Shown here one piece after another: positions 23,687 to 34,393 of a DNA stretch of 64,000 bases. A program made the position numbers and the translations under genes. The DNA comes from Dolomedes plantarius. Lineage: Eukaryota; Arthropoda; Arachnida; Araneae; Dolomedidae. The notes under the pieces are model-generated. The model was not told the DNA's origin. It made no database searches and saw only the letters and a list, made by a program, of their open reading frames with translations. The stretch's first letter is position 1. Each line of letters opens with the position of its first letter. Location: positions 63,852,193 through 63,916,192 of the forward strand of contig OU015501.1 of assembly GCA_907164885.2 (NCBI GenBank), given 5' to 3'.

Positions 23687-25007
23687 AATTGCTCGATGGG
23701 CATTGATGTTAGAAGACTTTGATTATGAAGTTTGTCATCGACCCGGTAGACAGATGAAACATGTTGATGCTTTAAGTCGTAACCCCATTCTTGTAATTAC
23801 CTCAAATGATATCACTCAAAAGGTGAAAAATGCCCAAGACCAGGATGAATTTATATCTCAAATTAAATCTATGCTTGAATCTACACCTTCTGATGAATTT
23901 TTTGTTAAAAACGGAATTCTTTATAAACTTCATCAGGATGCCGAACTTTTAGTAGTACCACAAATGATGCAGAAAGAAATAGTGCTAAACGCCCATTCAC
24001 AAGGTCATTTTGCTTCACAAAAAACCGAATTAATTGTTTCTCGTGAATTTTTCATTCCTCAACTTAAGAAATTAGTTCAAGAAATTATTTCGAACTGTAT
24101 TCCTTGCATTTTGTCCTCGCGAAAATCTGGAAAACAAGAAGGATACCTTCACCCCATTCCAAAAGGTGATGCACCCCTTGAATGTTACCATTGCGACTTT
24201 TTAGGACCTTTACCATCGACAAAAAAATGTTATAAGTATCTTTTTACAGTAGTTGATGCCTTTTCCAAATTTGTATGGATCTATCCCGTGAAGTCCACCT
24301 CTACGAAAGATGCCTTAGACAAATTATCCTTGCAACAAACTACATTTGGCAACCCTTCAAAAATCATTACTGACAAAGGTAGCGCATTCACATCTTCAGA
24401 ATTTCAAAGTTACTGCCAGGAACAGTCAATTGAACACATTTCAATAGCAACAGGTGTGCCACGTGGCAACGGTCAGGTTGAGCGTGTTCATGGCACAATT
24501 ATTCCCGTTTTAACTAAGTTAGCTCTAGATGAACCTGACAAATGGTTTAAATATGTCCCAAGATTGCAACGTATCTTAAATAGTACCACCACACGCAGTA
24601 CAAAATTCACACCCTTTCAACTTTTAATTGGTGTTAAAATGAAACAACAAGAGGATCTACAGATTAAAAATCTTCTTGACGAGGAACACCACCAAAGAAT
24701 TCTTGATGACAAAGAAGCGTTACGTATCGAAGCTAAACGAAATATCCTCCGTTTACAGGAAGAAAACATACGACAATATAACAAACGGCGTAAACCGGCT
24801 TGTAAATACAAGATCGGTGACAAAGTGGCAATACAACGAACTCAATTTGGAACCGGATTAAAGCTCCGACCAAAGTTCTTCGGACCATATGAGATCACGA
24901 ACATCAACCCCAACGATCGTTACGAAGTTCGAAAGTTAGGACATCACGATGGTCCAACCATAACATCAACCGCAGCGGACAAAATGAAACAGTGGTGCAG
25001 AAACTGA
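23640..25007 (+). CDS. Gypsy-1 RNase H C-terminus and integrase
   Basis: This frame overlaps the upstream one; the meaningful part starts after the A7 run at 23666-23672. It opens with the RNase H C-terminus and the linker ending HVDALSRNP. The integrase follows. Its zinc-binding region has HSQGH with NCIPC downstream. The catalytic triad is Asp186 (CDFLGPLP), Asp245 (IITDKGSAFTS) and Glu281 (GNGQVERVH), with 35 residues between the last two, the canonical D,D35E spacing. The C-terminal DNA-binding tail contains YKIGDKVAIQRTQF and KFFGPYEI, a GPY/F-type module. It inserts element cDNA into chromosomes. There are no stops within the frame, so only the frame break separates it from gag-pro. The listed start is not a real initiation site; the protein would be made only if the frame break is bypassed or is a sequencing artefact. 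Confidence 0.9.
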   Translation: MMLSKKRCTKKDLPAKIARWALMLEDFDYEVCHRPGRQMKHVDALSRNPILVITSNDITQKVKNAQDQDEFISQIKSMLESTPSDEFFVKNGILYKLHQDAELLVVPQMMQKEIVLNAHSQGHFASQKTELIVSREFFIPQLKKLVQEIISNCIPCILSSRKSGKQEGYLHPIPKGDAPLECYHCDFLGPLPSTKKCYKYLFTVVDAFSKFVWIYPVKSTSTKDALDKLSLQQTTFGNPSKIITDKGSAFTSSEFQSYCQEQSIEHISIATGVPRGNGQVERVHGTIIPVLTKLALDEPDKWFKYVPRLQRILNSTTTRSTKFTPFQLLIGVKMKQQEDLQIKNLLDEEHHQRILDDKEALRIEAKRNILRLQEENIRQYNKRRKPACKYKIGDKVAIQRTQFGTGLKLRPKFFGPYEITNINPNDRYEVRKLGHHDGPTITSTAADKMKQWCRN

Positions 25008-25139
25008 ACACCAATACCACTGTGTTGAACACTGCTTGATTTTTTGAAATATTTTTCCTTTTTCTGCTCTTTTTTTTTTATCTTTTCAGAATTATTGTTG
25101 ACAACCCAGCCGCGGACGTCTGGAAAGTCAGAACGGCCG

Positions 25140-25427
25140 TGTGAGAATGTAGTTGGCAACACCACTGAACTACTACTTCAACTTCTACTTCTCACTACTC
25201 CGGTGCGAAGGACTTGCGCGCAAACATTATTATTGACTGAGTGATGATACTGAGCGGATATGTTCTGCAAGCTCCCGATGTTTAGCTATGTTAATGCTTT
25301 GTTTTTTTTTAATTTCATACTAAGTGTTAGTCCTGTCTTGTAAACATCGTCTAGTTTAATTAAATGTTCAAAATAATTAAGTCTAATGATTCACTTCTAA
25401 AGGAAGGAGTACTAACTCCTTCCTACA
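25140..25427 (+). repeat. 3' LTR of Gypsy-1
   Basis: Same 288 bp as the 5' LTR, TGTGAGAATG to CTTCCTACA. The 20 bases before it (GGAAAGTCAGAACGGCCG) are not a clean polypurine tract, which is unusual. Confidence 0.95.
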
Positions 25428-25449
25428 TATATATATATATATATATATA
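25428..25449. repeat. (TA)n array at the right edge of Gypsy-1
   Basis: TA repeats immediately follow the 3' LTR and match the TA run left of the 5' LTR. The exact target duplication therefore cannot be resolved. Confidence 0.9.
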
Positions 25450-28330
25450 ATATACAAGTAATACATGTTTAAACGGTTAAGTAATTTTAATTCACGTAAA
25501 TCTGAAAGTTTTAAAGAGAAGTAACTTAAAGAAGTAGATAAATGGTTTAATGAAGAATAAGATTTTCGACAGTTTATTTTATACATTTTTGTTCATATTA
25601 TTACACGTGCATAAATGTAAGGCAATTTTTTGTGCTTTAAAATTACAGTGCTATATAATATATTTTTCTCAAATCTTTTTTGAATATGACCTTCCCGAAA
25701 AATAGGATATAAGAAATGTAAAATAGTTTAAATATGAAAGGTAAACATTGTAAATCTTAGATGATGGAATGCTGAAAATTTCTAATACTGAAAATTTCTC
25801 TTAAATTTGAATGTAAGAGAAACATAACTTTGAAGGGATACCTGAGTTTTATTAAATTGAATTTATGCTTGCAGTTATTTTTCTATGCACTTATGAAGGC
25901 TTAATAATTTTATATGGAGCAACTTATTTTAGAAATTTAATTTTCAAGGCACTTTTAAAGTACACATTCTCCGATCCATAGCATTTTACTGTCAGTTATG
26001 TTGCCAAGATTCAACAGTTAGATCAAAGTATTCCCACTCACGATTTTGTTTACTCTATTTCAAAGGTATATTTTATAAGGTAGTATTCCAAAAAAGGTAT
26101 AAATCTTTGCAACCGAATTATTAACTTTTAAACTCAATCCTTAAATTGGAAAATCAAATACGTATATTATTGGTGTTTAAATTGTATTTTGAACGAACTT
26201 AAATTAAATTTTTATACAAATTTAATTGCATTAATTAATAAGCAGATATCCATTTATTTTATCTTTAGGGAAGCATCTTTTTTAATCTAGTTATTAGTTT
26301 TTAAACAATTAAAACTGTAACAACATCCAATACGTAACTAATATTTAAATTAGATTTTAATCCCCTAAACTATAATTTATTATACAAACGTAATAGCGCA
26401 AAGTAATATCACTGAAGTTTCCAATTTTCCTGGACTATTTTGCTTGGAGGTATCTCCAAATCAGATATAATTCCTTTTCAATCAAGACTAAGCACTACCA
26501 AATGTTTTTCTTGTTTTAGTTGATAACAGAAAAAAATTGTACGCCACTAACGGTGACTGCAACGAACTAGGGTCACCAAATGTGTCTTAGATCAAAAAAG
26601 ATCAATTAATCGTTGCAATACCTTGGAACATAAAATATGGCGAAAGCCGATGATCCAGAAGTGCTAAGATGAAAGTTAATAAAGTTGGAACTTTTTCTTG
26701 ATCGCTGTAAACATTTATTCGCAATGGATTTATTCCCTATCGGTTTTTCTGCTCACTTGGGGAAATTACCTTCTTTCCTTCCAGTGAATATTTGCCCTAT
26801 ATATTTGGTTCACATAGTTGACTTTTTATGTTTTCGTATTTACCAGTTCAACGCTCTCTTATATTTGTTTTTAATGTAGTTAAATAGTTGGTATGATATT
26901 GTTAACGTAATTTGACTTAAAAATTAACATTTTAATGTACATATCTATTATATAGTGCTTATAGGAAGCTGCTGGAAACTTAACGTTAACACAATCAAAT
27001 TCTACTTTATAATTTGTAATAATTCAGTAAAACGCTAGCAATCTGTTTCGGAGGAATTAATTTTCCGTCATTAATCTGGAGAGAAACTGATGTGAATGTC
27101 ACTGTGGAAATTGCAGAAATGCAACAGACTTTTTAATCCCCGTGGCATTAGGAAATTTTCCATTTATACAGGATTCCAATTGTTTGAATTCTCCATATAT
27201 GTCAATAAACTAACAAATATATTGTATTTGGATATTGCTCTTCCTGATAGTCTCTTTAAAAGTCTCATGCTTAATCTTAGACAATATTTCCCAACCTAGT
27301 CAATTTTTCTTTTTTTCTAACGGCTGATTTTACAATTGCGATATCGACTTGCTTTGATAGATATTCGCCTCAAATGCTGTCCTGATTGATTATAAAGATT
27401 AATCCCCTGAAAATTAATCGGAAGCATTTCACTGCATTATTTTGGATTATAAATGGGTGCTTTAATGCGTAACATACTGTGTGCTTCAGACCAATATTTG
27501 TGAAATAAATTTAAACAGGATATTTTCTTTTATTTTCTCTTTAAGATGTTAATTTTTCCGATTTTAGCTGTAATTGAAACACATCTAACTCTTTCCTGCT
27601 AGGGATCAGAGATAAAACCCTTGAACATAAGTAATTTGAACTTAACATGGTATATATAGTTTAACATCTTGAAAATTATTGTTTACTTAAACTGCAGATT
27701 ATTTCTACGATTTCACTGTAGAATATTGTTACACAACCTTTTACTCTTAACTATCAGAAACTCTCAAACTAGTTTTAGTATAATATCATATGTCATTATT
27801 TTAAAAGTTTTTAAGTAAGGTTAAACAAAATAAAATATTTATTTGTTTTTTTTAAGATGATTCTCAATGATATTTTGCAATAAATTATTTTTGATATTGT
27901 CAATTTTATACTTTTTTTCCTATTTATACTTTTTTCCTTTTCCCTCAAATAAAGTTTTGTAAGCATTTAAAATTTTAAAACTTTATAAATCTTATTCTTT
28001 GCACAAAATATTTTCATTTTTAAGGTAATAAGAATTAAATTAGGAATTAAAACGAACAAAATTCACAGTAAAAATATTTAATCTATGTTAAATCTTCATG
28101 GAGTACAATAAAAGTTCATAATAATTTCGTTAGTCAGAGAGATTGATTTAGAACTAAAGTGATATAGAATAACTAATTAAACTAAATGCAGAACCATCTA
28201 TTTAATCTTATGAATAATTGATTGAAAAATAATGGGAATAAAATATGAAGATTTTTACTCTGAGATGTAAGATGTGGATTCTTTTCATCAGGATTAGAAT
28301 AGAAGATTCTTTTATTATCTAAATATTTCT
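25450..28330. other. No recognisable feature
   Basis: AT-rich sequence; short frames (for example 26685-26879, 27096-27299) show no recognisable domain. Confidence 0.5.
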
Positions 28331-28365
28331 TTTGAGGTGGGTTTCTGTAATCTATATATTATTTC

Positions 28366-28446
28366 TATAAGGTTTTTTTACTTTGAGACCTATTTTGAGA
28401 GAACGGCTGAACGTAAAAATATGGTTGGGGTATCAGAACAAAGGTA
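28366..28446 (+). repeat. Short diverged repeat left of the Tc1-like element
   Basis: The stretch TTCTATAAGGTTTTT ... GGTATCAGAACAAAGGT resembles 30363-30443 (TTCTATAAGGTTTTT ... GGTATCAAAATAAAGGT) in the same orientation, about 70% by eye. The pair brackets the Tc1-like element. Confidence 0.5.
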
Positions 28447-28785
28447 TTGCCGTGTAGATCTGCCAGTCGAAGAGAAAAATGAGATTGGGGCAACAGTTCG
28501 ACCGTGGTGGAATGACAAAGTTCCCATGTAAAATCTATGGGTGAAACGTGTACGAGATAGTAAACATTTGCACTTCCGCTAGATGGCGTGCGCGAGCTCA
28601 CTTCTTTGTTTCATTTGCTTTTATCTCTTGAAACGTTGAACTTTTAAATTTTTAAAGTACGCTGTTTGTATACCTTTTTAACAGTCATTGCGCTTATGTA
28701 AATAAGGCGCTCAGTTAAGTGTCAGATATGGTGTATGCGTGGTAGTCTCTGATTAGTAGTAATGTATGAAAATACTTTACATATA

Positions 28786-30303
28786 CATTGGTGGACAAAA
28801 CCTAAGGACGGTGAACAAATAGCCATGTTTAAAAAACATCGCAGGTGCGGTTTGATATCAAGTGGGAAAAATAGGTAAAGACAGAATGTGAGACATGATA
28901 TAAAGCAAGATTTTTTGCTAAAAGAACTACAGAAAGTGTTGAAACAGGTTGTTTCAGCAAAAAGTACTTATTGACCCGGAAAGAAAACAATACAAGGAAT
29001 CCAGATTACTAACGTCAAGCAATCCGGAGAGATATGACAGTTTGGGATATGTCCACCATGCAGTGCAATGCAGCTTTCCACACGTCCAGGTATGCTTAGA
29101 ATGATGTGATCCACGAGGTTTTGAGGCAATTTGTCCCACTGCCCTTTCACTGCATGGAATAGGGACAGCTTGTTTGTTGGAGAATATAAGCGAGCAGCAA
29201 GACGTCGCCCCAAGGCATCCCATACATTTTCTATTGCATTTAGATCAAGCGAACGTTCTGGGCACATGATACGATGAATATCCTCTCTCTCCAGACAGTC
29301 CTGAACAGCACTGGCGCGGTGCAGGGAGCATTATTATCCCTTAACAGAAAGTTATCGCCGACAGCAGCACGGAAAAGGCGAACACGAGGCAGCAGAATAT
29401 CAGCAATGTACCGTGTAGAGGTCATGGTCCCTGTTTCAAGCACATGTAGTGGTGTGGGGTCATTGACCATGATGCCTGCCCATACCATAATGCTACAAGT
29501 ACCATGTCGGTCCCTTTCCTGGATATTTTCTGGAAGATAAGCACTATCAACCCCCCGCCATATCAGTTGTCGTCTACTATCAGAAGAAAGACTGAATCGC
29601 CTCTCATCTGTGAAGAGGACATCGGCCCAGTCGTCCTTTGTCCAATGGCGATGTAGAAGGCTGCATTGCAAATGGGCGCTACGGGAAACTCTAGCAAGGG
29701 GGGCATACACAACAGGTCTTCGGGTGTATAGTCCTGTCTATCGCAAACACCTTGCAACACTTTTCTGGCATATCTGATTTCATGTGGCTGCATAGAACTG
29801 ACTTGCCATTTGACCAGCTGTACTGAGCCAGTTTCTTTTTGCTGTTAGAACAATGTACCGATCGTCTTCGGTCGTCAGACTGCGAGGACAACCTCCTAGC
29901 TTGCACCTGCTACACTGTCCATTTGTTTGACATGCTGCCCAAAGTCTGGAAGCAACACTGTGGGCGATGTCCAATTCCCAGCAACATCTGTAATTTATCA
30001 CCCTTCCTCCAGCTTTCCAGTTATCCGTCCAAGTATAAAATCCTCTAAACGATGTCTGTTAGTCACGACCTCACTTTCCAAAGCGCAACGTTCTTCCGAC
30101 GTATTCAAATGGGACTTCCAACACTCACTGGCTGCACGTACCGAATGCCTGCAAATCGGTCTGTACGCCGTCACGGGACCCACACGTGCGGTAATCAAAA
30201 ATTTGCATCACGCCTTTATGCAAATTCTCACAAGCTGCTGCTTTCGATTCTGCTCCTGCCATGGTTTACCGAAACATCCGTCCTTAGGTTTTGTCCACAA
30301 GCG
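28786..30303 (-). mobile_element. Tc1-like DNA transposon, degenerate
   Basis: Both ends share GTGGACAAAACCTAAGGACG as an inverted repeat of about 25 bp and are flanked by TA (28784-28785 and 30304-30305). At 1,518 bp it is about the normal size of a Tc1/mariner element. The minus strand encodes a transposase broken by frameshifts and stops. Confidence 0.88.
28968..30262 (-). pseudogene. Tc1-like (DD34E) transposase, frameshifted
   Basis: From the minus-strand ATG at 30260-30262 (MAGAESK) downward, several overlapping short frames together cover a Tc1 transposase. The N-terminal helix-turn-helix region lies at about 29780-30198 (including CKLGGCPRSLTTEDDRYIVL, the 'GRPR..T..D' linker). The first catalytic Asp is in DVLFTDERRFSLSSDSRRQL (frame 29240-29710). 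IMVWAGIMVND follows, and the second Asp is in NFLLRDNNAPCTA. The frame 28968-29267 holds SLDLNAIENVWDALGRRL with the catalytic Glu, then a C-terminus ending HGGHIPNCHISP. All three catalytic residues survive but in different frames, and at least three indels separate the pieces, so no functional protein is made. Confidence 0.85.
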
Positions 30304-30362
30304 TATATAAGGTTATATAAGGCGTTATATAAGCGTAATATAAGCGTAAATAAGGCGTTAGT

Positions 30363-30443
30363 TCTATAAGGTTTTTACCGTGATACGTATGTTGAGATAA
30401 CGTACAAACGGGAAAATTTGGTTGAGGTATCAAAATAAAGGTG
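30363..30443 (+). repeat. Short diverged repeat right of the Tc1-like element
   Basis: Partner of 28366-28446; see that entry. Confidence 0.5.
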
Positions 30444-30444
30444 T

Positions 30445-32254
30445 TTGACTGGAGTTGAAATATCTTTTTCTGAATGAAATAAAATTTACATTTGTTGCTT
30501 CATACGTGTTTATTTAAGAAGAAAAAATAAAATAAATATATAACCGTCTATCTTGAAGAGTTTATTTTACACTATTTAATAGCAATAATCAGTACTTTCC
30601 CACTATACCGACCTGTCACCAACTATAGTATAAAAGAGACGCCAAATAAAGAAATAAAAAGGATGCAAGAAAAACACTCTCTTTTCACACCCCATTTCCA
30701 CTTCTGCGAACATTTTAATGTGAGAGTAAAAAAAAGAAGAGAAAAAAAATAATACTGACTTTTCACATCACATATGTTTTGTAAACTACATTTTAACTAT
30801 CACAGACTCCATTTCTATTTACGGTCTAGTAAATATCGTTATTCTTTTCATGCGAGAATATTTACACCTGGCAGTTTAATTTAATAAATCTTTAAATAAT
30901 GTTTAAATTTCATTTTCATGTATATTTCGGTACACTTCTTACATACAATCAAATAGAGTTGTTTTGTTTTAACGCCGTGGTGAGGTGATTGCGTCTACAG
31001 TTTGTAAGTAAATGTTCCAGAGATCCAACCCCGGTCTCTGAAGCACATATGAATGGTTTTTTTCTCGATAAGAGTCGTAGTTCACCTAGAGGTTGGCGAT
31101 AGATCTGCATAATGGGAATGTACCCAATAATCATCTATCAACGAAGTCAAGCTGAAAAAATTCATTGCCCTCGCCGACGAAAATGCTCATAAGGTGGCAT
31201 TACAGTTTTGCAAACAATACGATTTGTAGTCAGGTTGCTTCATTGAAACTAAAAAAAACTTTTACCCGATGTTGAGCACCCAGAAGAAACCGCACCTTTG
31301 TAGAAGCCGTCTGTGTTCGAATTTGAAAAGTTTATCATCACCAAGTAGACCGCTTGACTATTCGGTTCGGCAGCCCGTGGCAATCAATTAAAGTTGATAA
31401 ATTTAATGCAAAGACAAATGTCAAAGTTTAATAAGTTCCGATTTCCATAAGTTAGAAAGTCTTTTGTCATTCCGAAAATGAAATAAATTTCGCTCGATTT
31501 CGAGCAGTAGGGGCACTAGTATTGCATAAACTTCGATACTTCAGAACGTTTGAAGTATGTGATCATTCTTTTTATTTCTTGCTCAGTAAGAAAGAATTAT
31601 AGGAAGTCTGTTAAATACCCCAAAAATATTGAGAAATGTGTTGCCCTCTATTTAATATTCTTTTTCCTGATATTTATTTCTTTATTTAGACCTTTAATGC
31701 AGTTGCAGAGTAATTAAAATTACCAACAATCAGAAAACTACCCAGTAGTTCATGAAAATTTTAACACTGAGAATAATATAAACTATTGGCATAAATGTGT
31801 CCTGGGTTAACTGCTTGGTGATGTATTACGTAAATGAAATTGTAGGCTTAAAATGCAAATTAAGGTTGACAACCATACGGGATAAACTGTCCAATACTTG
31901 ACATTAAACGCTAACAGATTTAAGTTAAGTGAGAGGAGGCTTACTGTAAAGCTTTCCCAGAACTCGAACATATCTCTCTGCAAGGGACTATATAACTAAA
32001 TGCATTGCTAGAAATTTAAACTTGTTTAAACTATGCAGAAATCACATGGAACTTTTAGAATTCTCAAAACAAGAACATACAGCCTTTGAAAAACTACAAT
32101 ATGAATTCATATTGAAAAATAGCTCTTACTAGAGAACGTAATGGTATCGGTTGTAACTTAATTTAATTCACATAGCCACTTTACAGGTGTGTAAAGGGGC
32201 CAGATGTCTATAATGGAGGTGCTGCAATCTTAGGTACTATCTATTTTCAACCAA
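30445..32254. other. No confident feature
   Basis: AT-rich sequence. A faint tRNA-SINE-like stretch lies at about 30972-31040 (GTGGTGAGGTGATTGCG ... GATCCAACCCCGG), too degenerate to call. Confidence 0.4.
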
Positions 32255-32257
32255 TAA

Positions 32258-34390
32258 CACAGGTGTACACAAAAAAAAATTCTAAGAGCTGTTTTGGTTA
32301 TTGCACATGTTCTTTATATTTTTCTGTACGCTGAATCTGAAAATGACCTCCGTTTTGTCATAGGACATCACGTTTCCTGACAATATAGGTAACTATGTTA
32401 AATAAGGCAATACTTCAAAATAAATTAAAACAGACTTAGGAAATTAATTTTTAAATAAAAATTTTACATGAAAATCATTTTTGAACTGAAATGAGCTCAC
32501 TGAAATACACTAACATCGTCTCTTCTTAACTGTGAGACTCCTCTTGGTACATTTACGCTTGTGAGTAGCATCTGGAATGTCTCTCTGAAGCATCCAACAG
32601 TAGTCTCCCATCATTGTAATGCTCCATTTTCCCTGATACCTTCTTTGCATCTCTTTAATGTCCCGATGGACACGTTTACACTGCTCTTCACTCACAGCTT
32701 CCAAATTTTCAGTAAAGTAGTCAATGTGGTATTGGAGGAAATGCACATTCAAACTCATCAGGCAACCTAAAGCTTGAAAAGCTTTCAGCATTCGTCCGAT
32801 CTTTTTGTAGCCAGGACCTTTCTTATTGCCTAAAAGTTACTCTATGACCTCTTTAAATGCAATCCACCCTTCTTTTTGACAATCCGTCATGGTATTGACA
32901 AACTCTTGATCAGTTATAAGCTTTCTAATGTCTGGTCCAACGAACACACTTTCCTTTAATTTTACCTCCGAGAGACCTGGAAACTTGTGACCAAATATTT
33001 GAAGAATTCTCCCTCTCTTGGAAGTCATTTCAAGAATTACTTCACCAACCGCAATTTTATATGGAGAGGTGGTAGAAGAACTTTATATGGAGGTACTAAA
33101 GTTTCTCGGAGTACATTATTTTGACCGACTGCTAGCACCCTCGCCTGCCAACTCTTCTTGGCCCAGTGGTTTTGTCAGTCTCGACTGTTCATAGACATAG
33201 AAAACAAGGGTATTTGGTATATCCAGCTTGTTTCCCGAGCAGTATGCACAAGAACTTTAAATCCCCACACACATGCCAACCATGGACTTCATATTTATGT
33301 TTACGAAGAACCAATTCCAAGTTCTCGTAGGTTTCCTTCAAGTGTACGGAATGGCCTACATGGATGGAAGCGTAAAAACCTCCACCGTGGAGTAAAACTG
33401 CTTTGACACTTCTTTTTAAAGAATCTATGAAAAGACACCATTGCGTTGAATTATATTGGATTTTGAATTGACCCATCAAATCTTCGACATCGAAGCAATA
33501 ACCCAACTTGTCTTCAAGGGCAAAGTAAGGAACGAACTCCTTTTCACGATGTCTGAACCATCAAAAACACACTCCTGGCAACAACAAATTCCTGCTTTTG
33601 AGCCTTGAACCGAATAACTCAGCAGCTTCTTTGGGAAGATTCAAGTCTCTTACCAAATCATTCATCGCCTCCTGGGAAAAAAAAATTCGGTCTTGTATCA
33701 TCTTCAAAGTCAGAACTTGATTCATAATTTGGTTCAGGTATGACTTCACCTTCATCGGAGCTAGGTATCTCTTCTAAAGTAACAGGGGGCTTGGATACTG
33801 GTATATCTGTGCCGTGGAGGATGGGACGAATTGCTGAGTGGAGATTGGGGTTAGAAATGGAATGTTTCCATTTGGAATTATACCCTTGCACATCGCATGA
33901 ACAAAAGTAATAGTCTTCTGCATGGTTCTTTTGCTCTCACCATACCATACGAATCCCATGATAGAAACTTTTTTTCTTACTCTTGAACCAATTTCGGAGG
34001 TCCTCAACACACCGTTTACACACTTTATGAGGCACCCAATCTTTATCTTGATCTCCAAGTATTAGAGCCTGCGAAGTCAGTTTGCAACATGTTGATTCTG
34101 GTTTCCATTAGTTCACTCTAGAAGTTCTTTTCTTTGAAAGTTATTTTTTTTATAAAGGCACTGATATGAATTAATTAATAGTAATTTTGACTTTACATTG
34201 AGTTAAAAACCCTAAGATAAAAAAATACCAAAAATTGAGAAAAATTTGCTAAATTTCAAGAGAATTTTGCATTTTGTGTTAAATCCTGACGTCTAAGATT
34301 TTTTTTCAAATTTTTGTTCGTATTCAGCACACCAAAATACATGGTAATTAGTTGAAATTAATCAAACAGCTTTTTAATTGCAGATCTGTG
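32258..34390 (-). mobile_element. Unclassified TIR DNA transposon, copy A
   Basis: The left end starts CACAGGTGTACAC and the reverse complement of the right end starts CACAGATCTGCAA. Both carry similar subterminal sequence up to a GCTGAAT(C) motif about 70-80 bp in, so the inverted repeat is long and diverged. TAA flanks both sides (32255-32257, 34391-34393). Copy B at 39540-41321 has the same ends, the same flanking TAA and a homologous protein, which supports both boundaries. The superfamily is not identified. Confidence 0.75.
32510..34060 (-). pseudogene. Transposase-like protein of the unclassified TIR family, copy A, frameshifted
   Basis: Homologous pieces lie in order on the minus strand in different frames. 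An acidic N-terminal part comes first (33658-33891, LHSAIRPILHG ... EIPSSDEGE). EAMNDLVRDLNLPKEAAELF GSRLK is next (33561-33755, shown here split). A central block covers 33189-33506 (WCLFIDSLKRSVKAVLLHGG, SVHLKETYENLELVL, HVCGDLKFLCILLGKQ, YPCFLC). KFPGLSEVKLKESVFVGPD lies at 32837-33028. The C-terminal block 32510-32791 contains VSEEQCKRVHRDIKEMQRRY and GDYCWML. Conserved acidic residues in FIDSLKRS, CGDLKF and SEEQ suggest, by inference only, an RNase H-like DDE-type catalytic core; YPCFLC may bind zinc. Several frameshifts separate the blocks, so this copy is dead. Confidence 0.75.
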
Positions 34391-34393
34391 TAA

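Larger units (their letters stand above)
19641..25427 (+). mobile_element. Ty3/Gypsy LTR retrotransposon lacking the RT core (Gypsy-1), very young
   Basis: The 5,787-bp element has two 288-bp LTRs that look identical base for base, including a 9-T run. It is embedded in a TA array (TATATA on both sides). Its order is LTR, primer binding site, ~1.1-kb repetitive leader, gag-protease frame, an acidic segment in place of the RT core, RNase H, a frame break, integrase, 3' LTR. Gag, protease and integrase motifs are intact. Identical LTRs mean insertion was recent, yet the element cannot make its own reverse transcriptase, so it was presumably mobilised by a related intact element. Confidence 0.92.

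Noticed and set aside
28337..28531. 64-codon frame ending ...GATVRPWWNDKVPM
   Set aside because: No recognised domain; it overlaps the diverged repeat bracketing the Tc1-like element.
30972..31040. Possible degenerate SINE head
   Set aside because: B-box-like GATCCAACCCCGG and an A-box-like stretch are too diverged, with no tail or target duplication.
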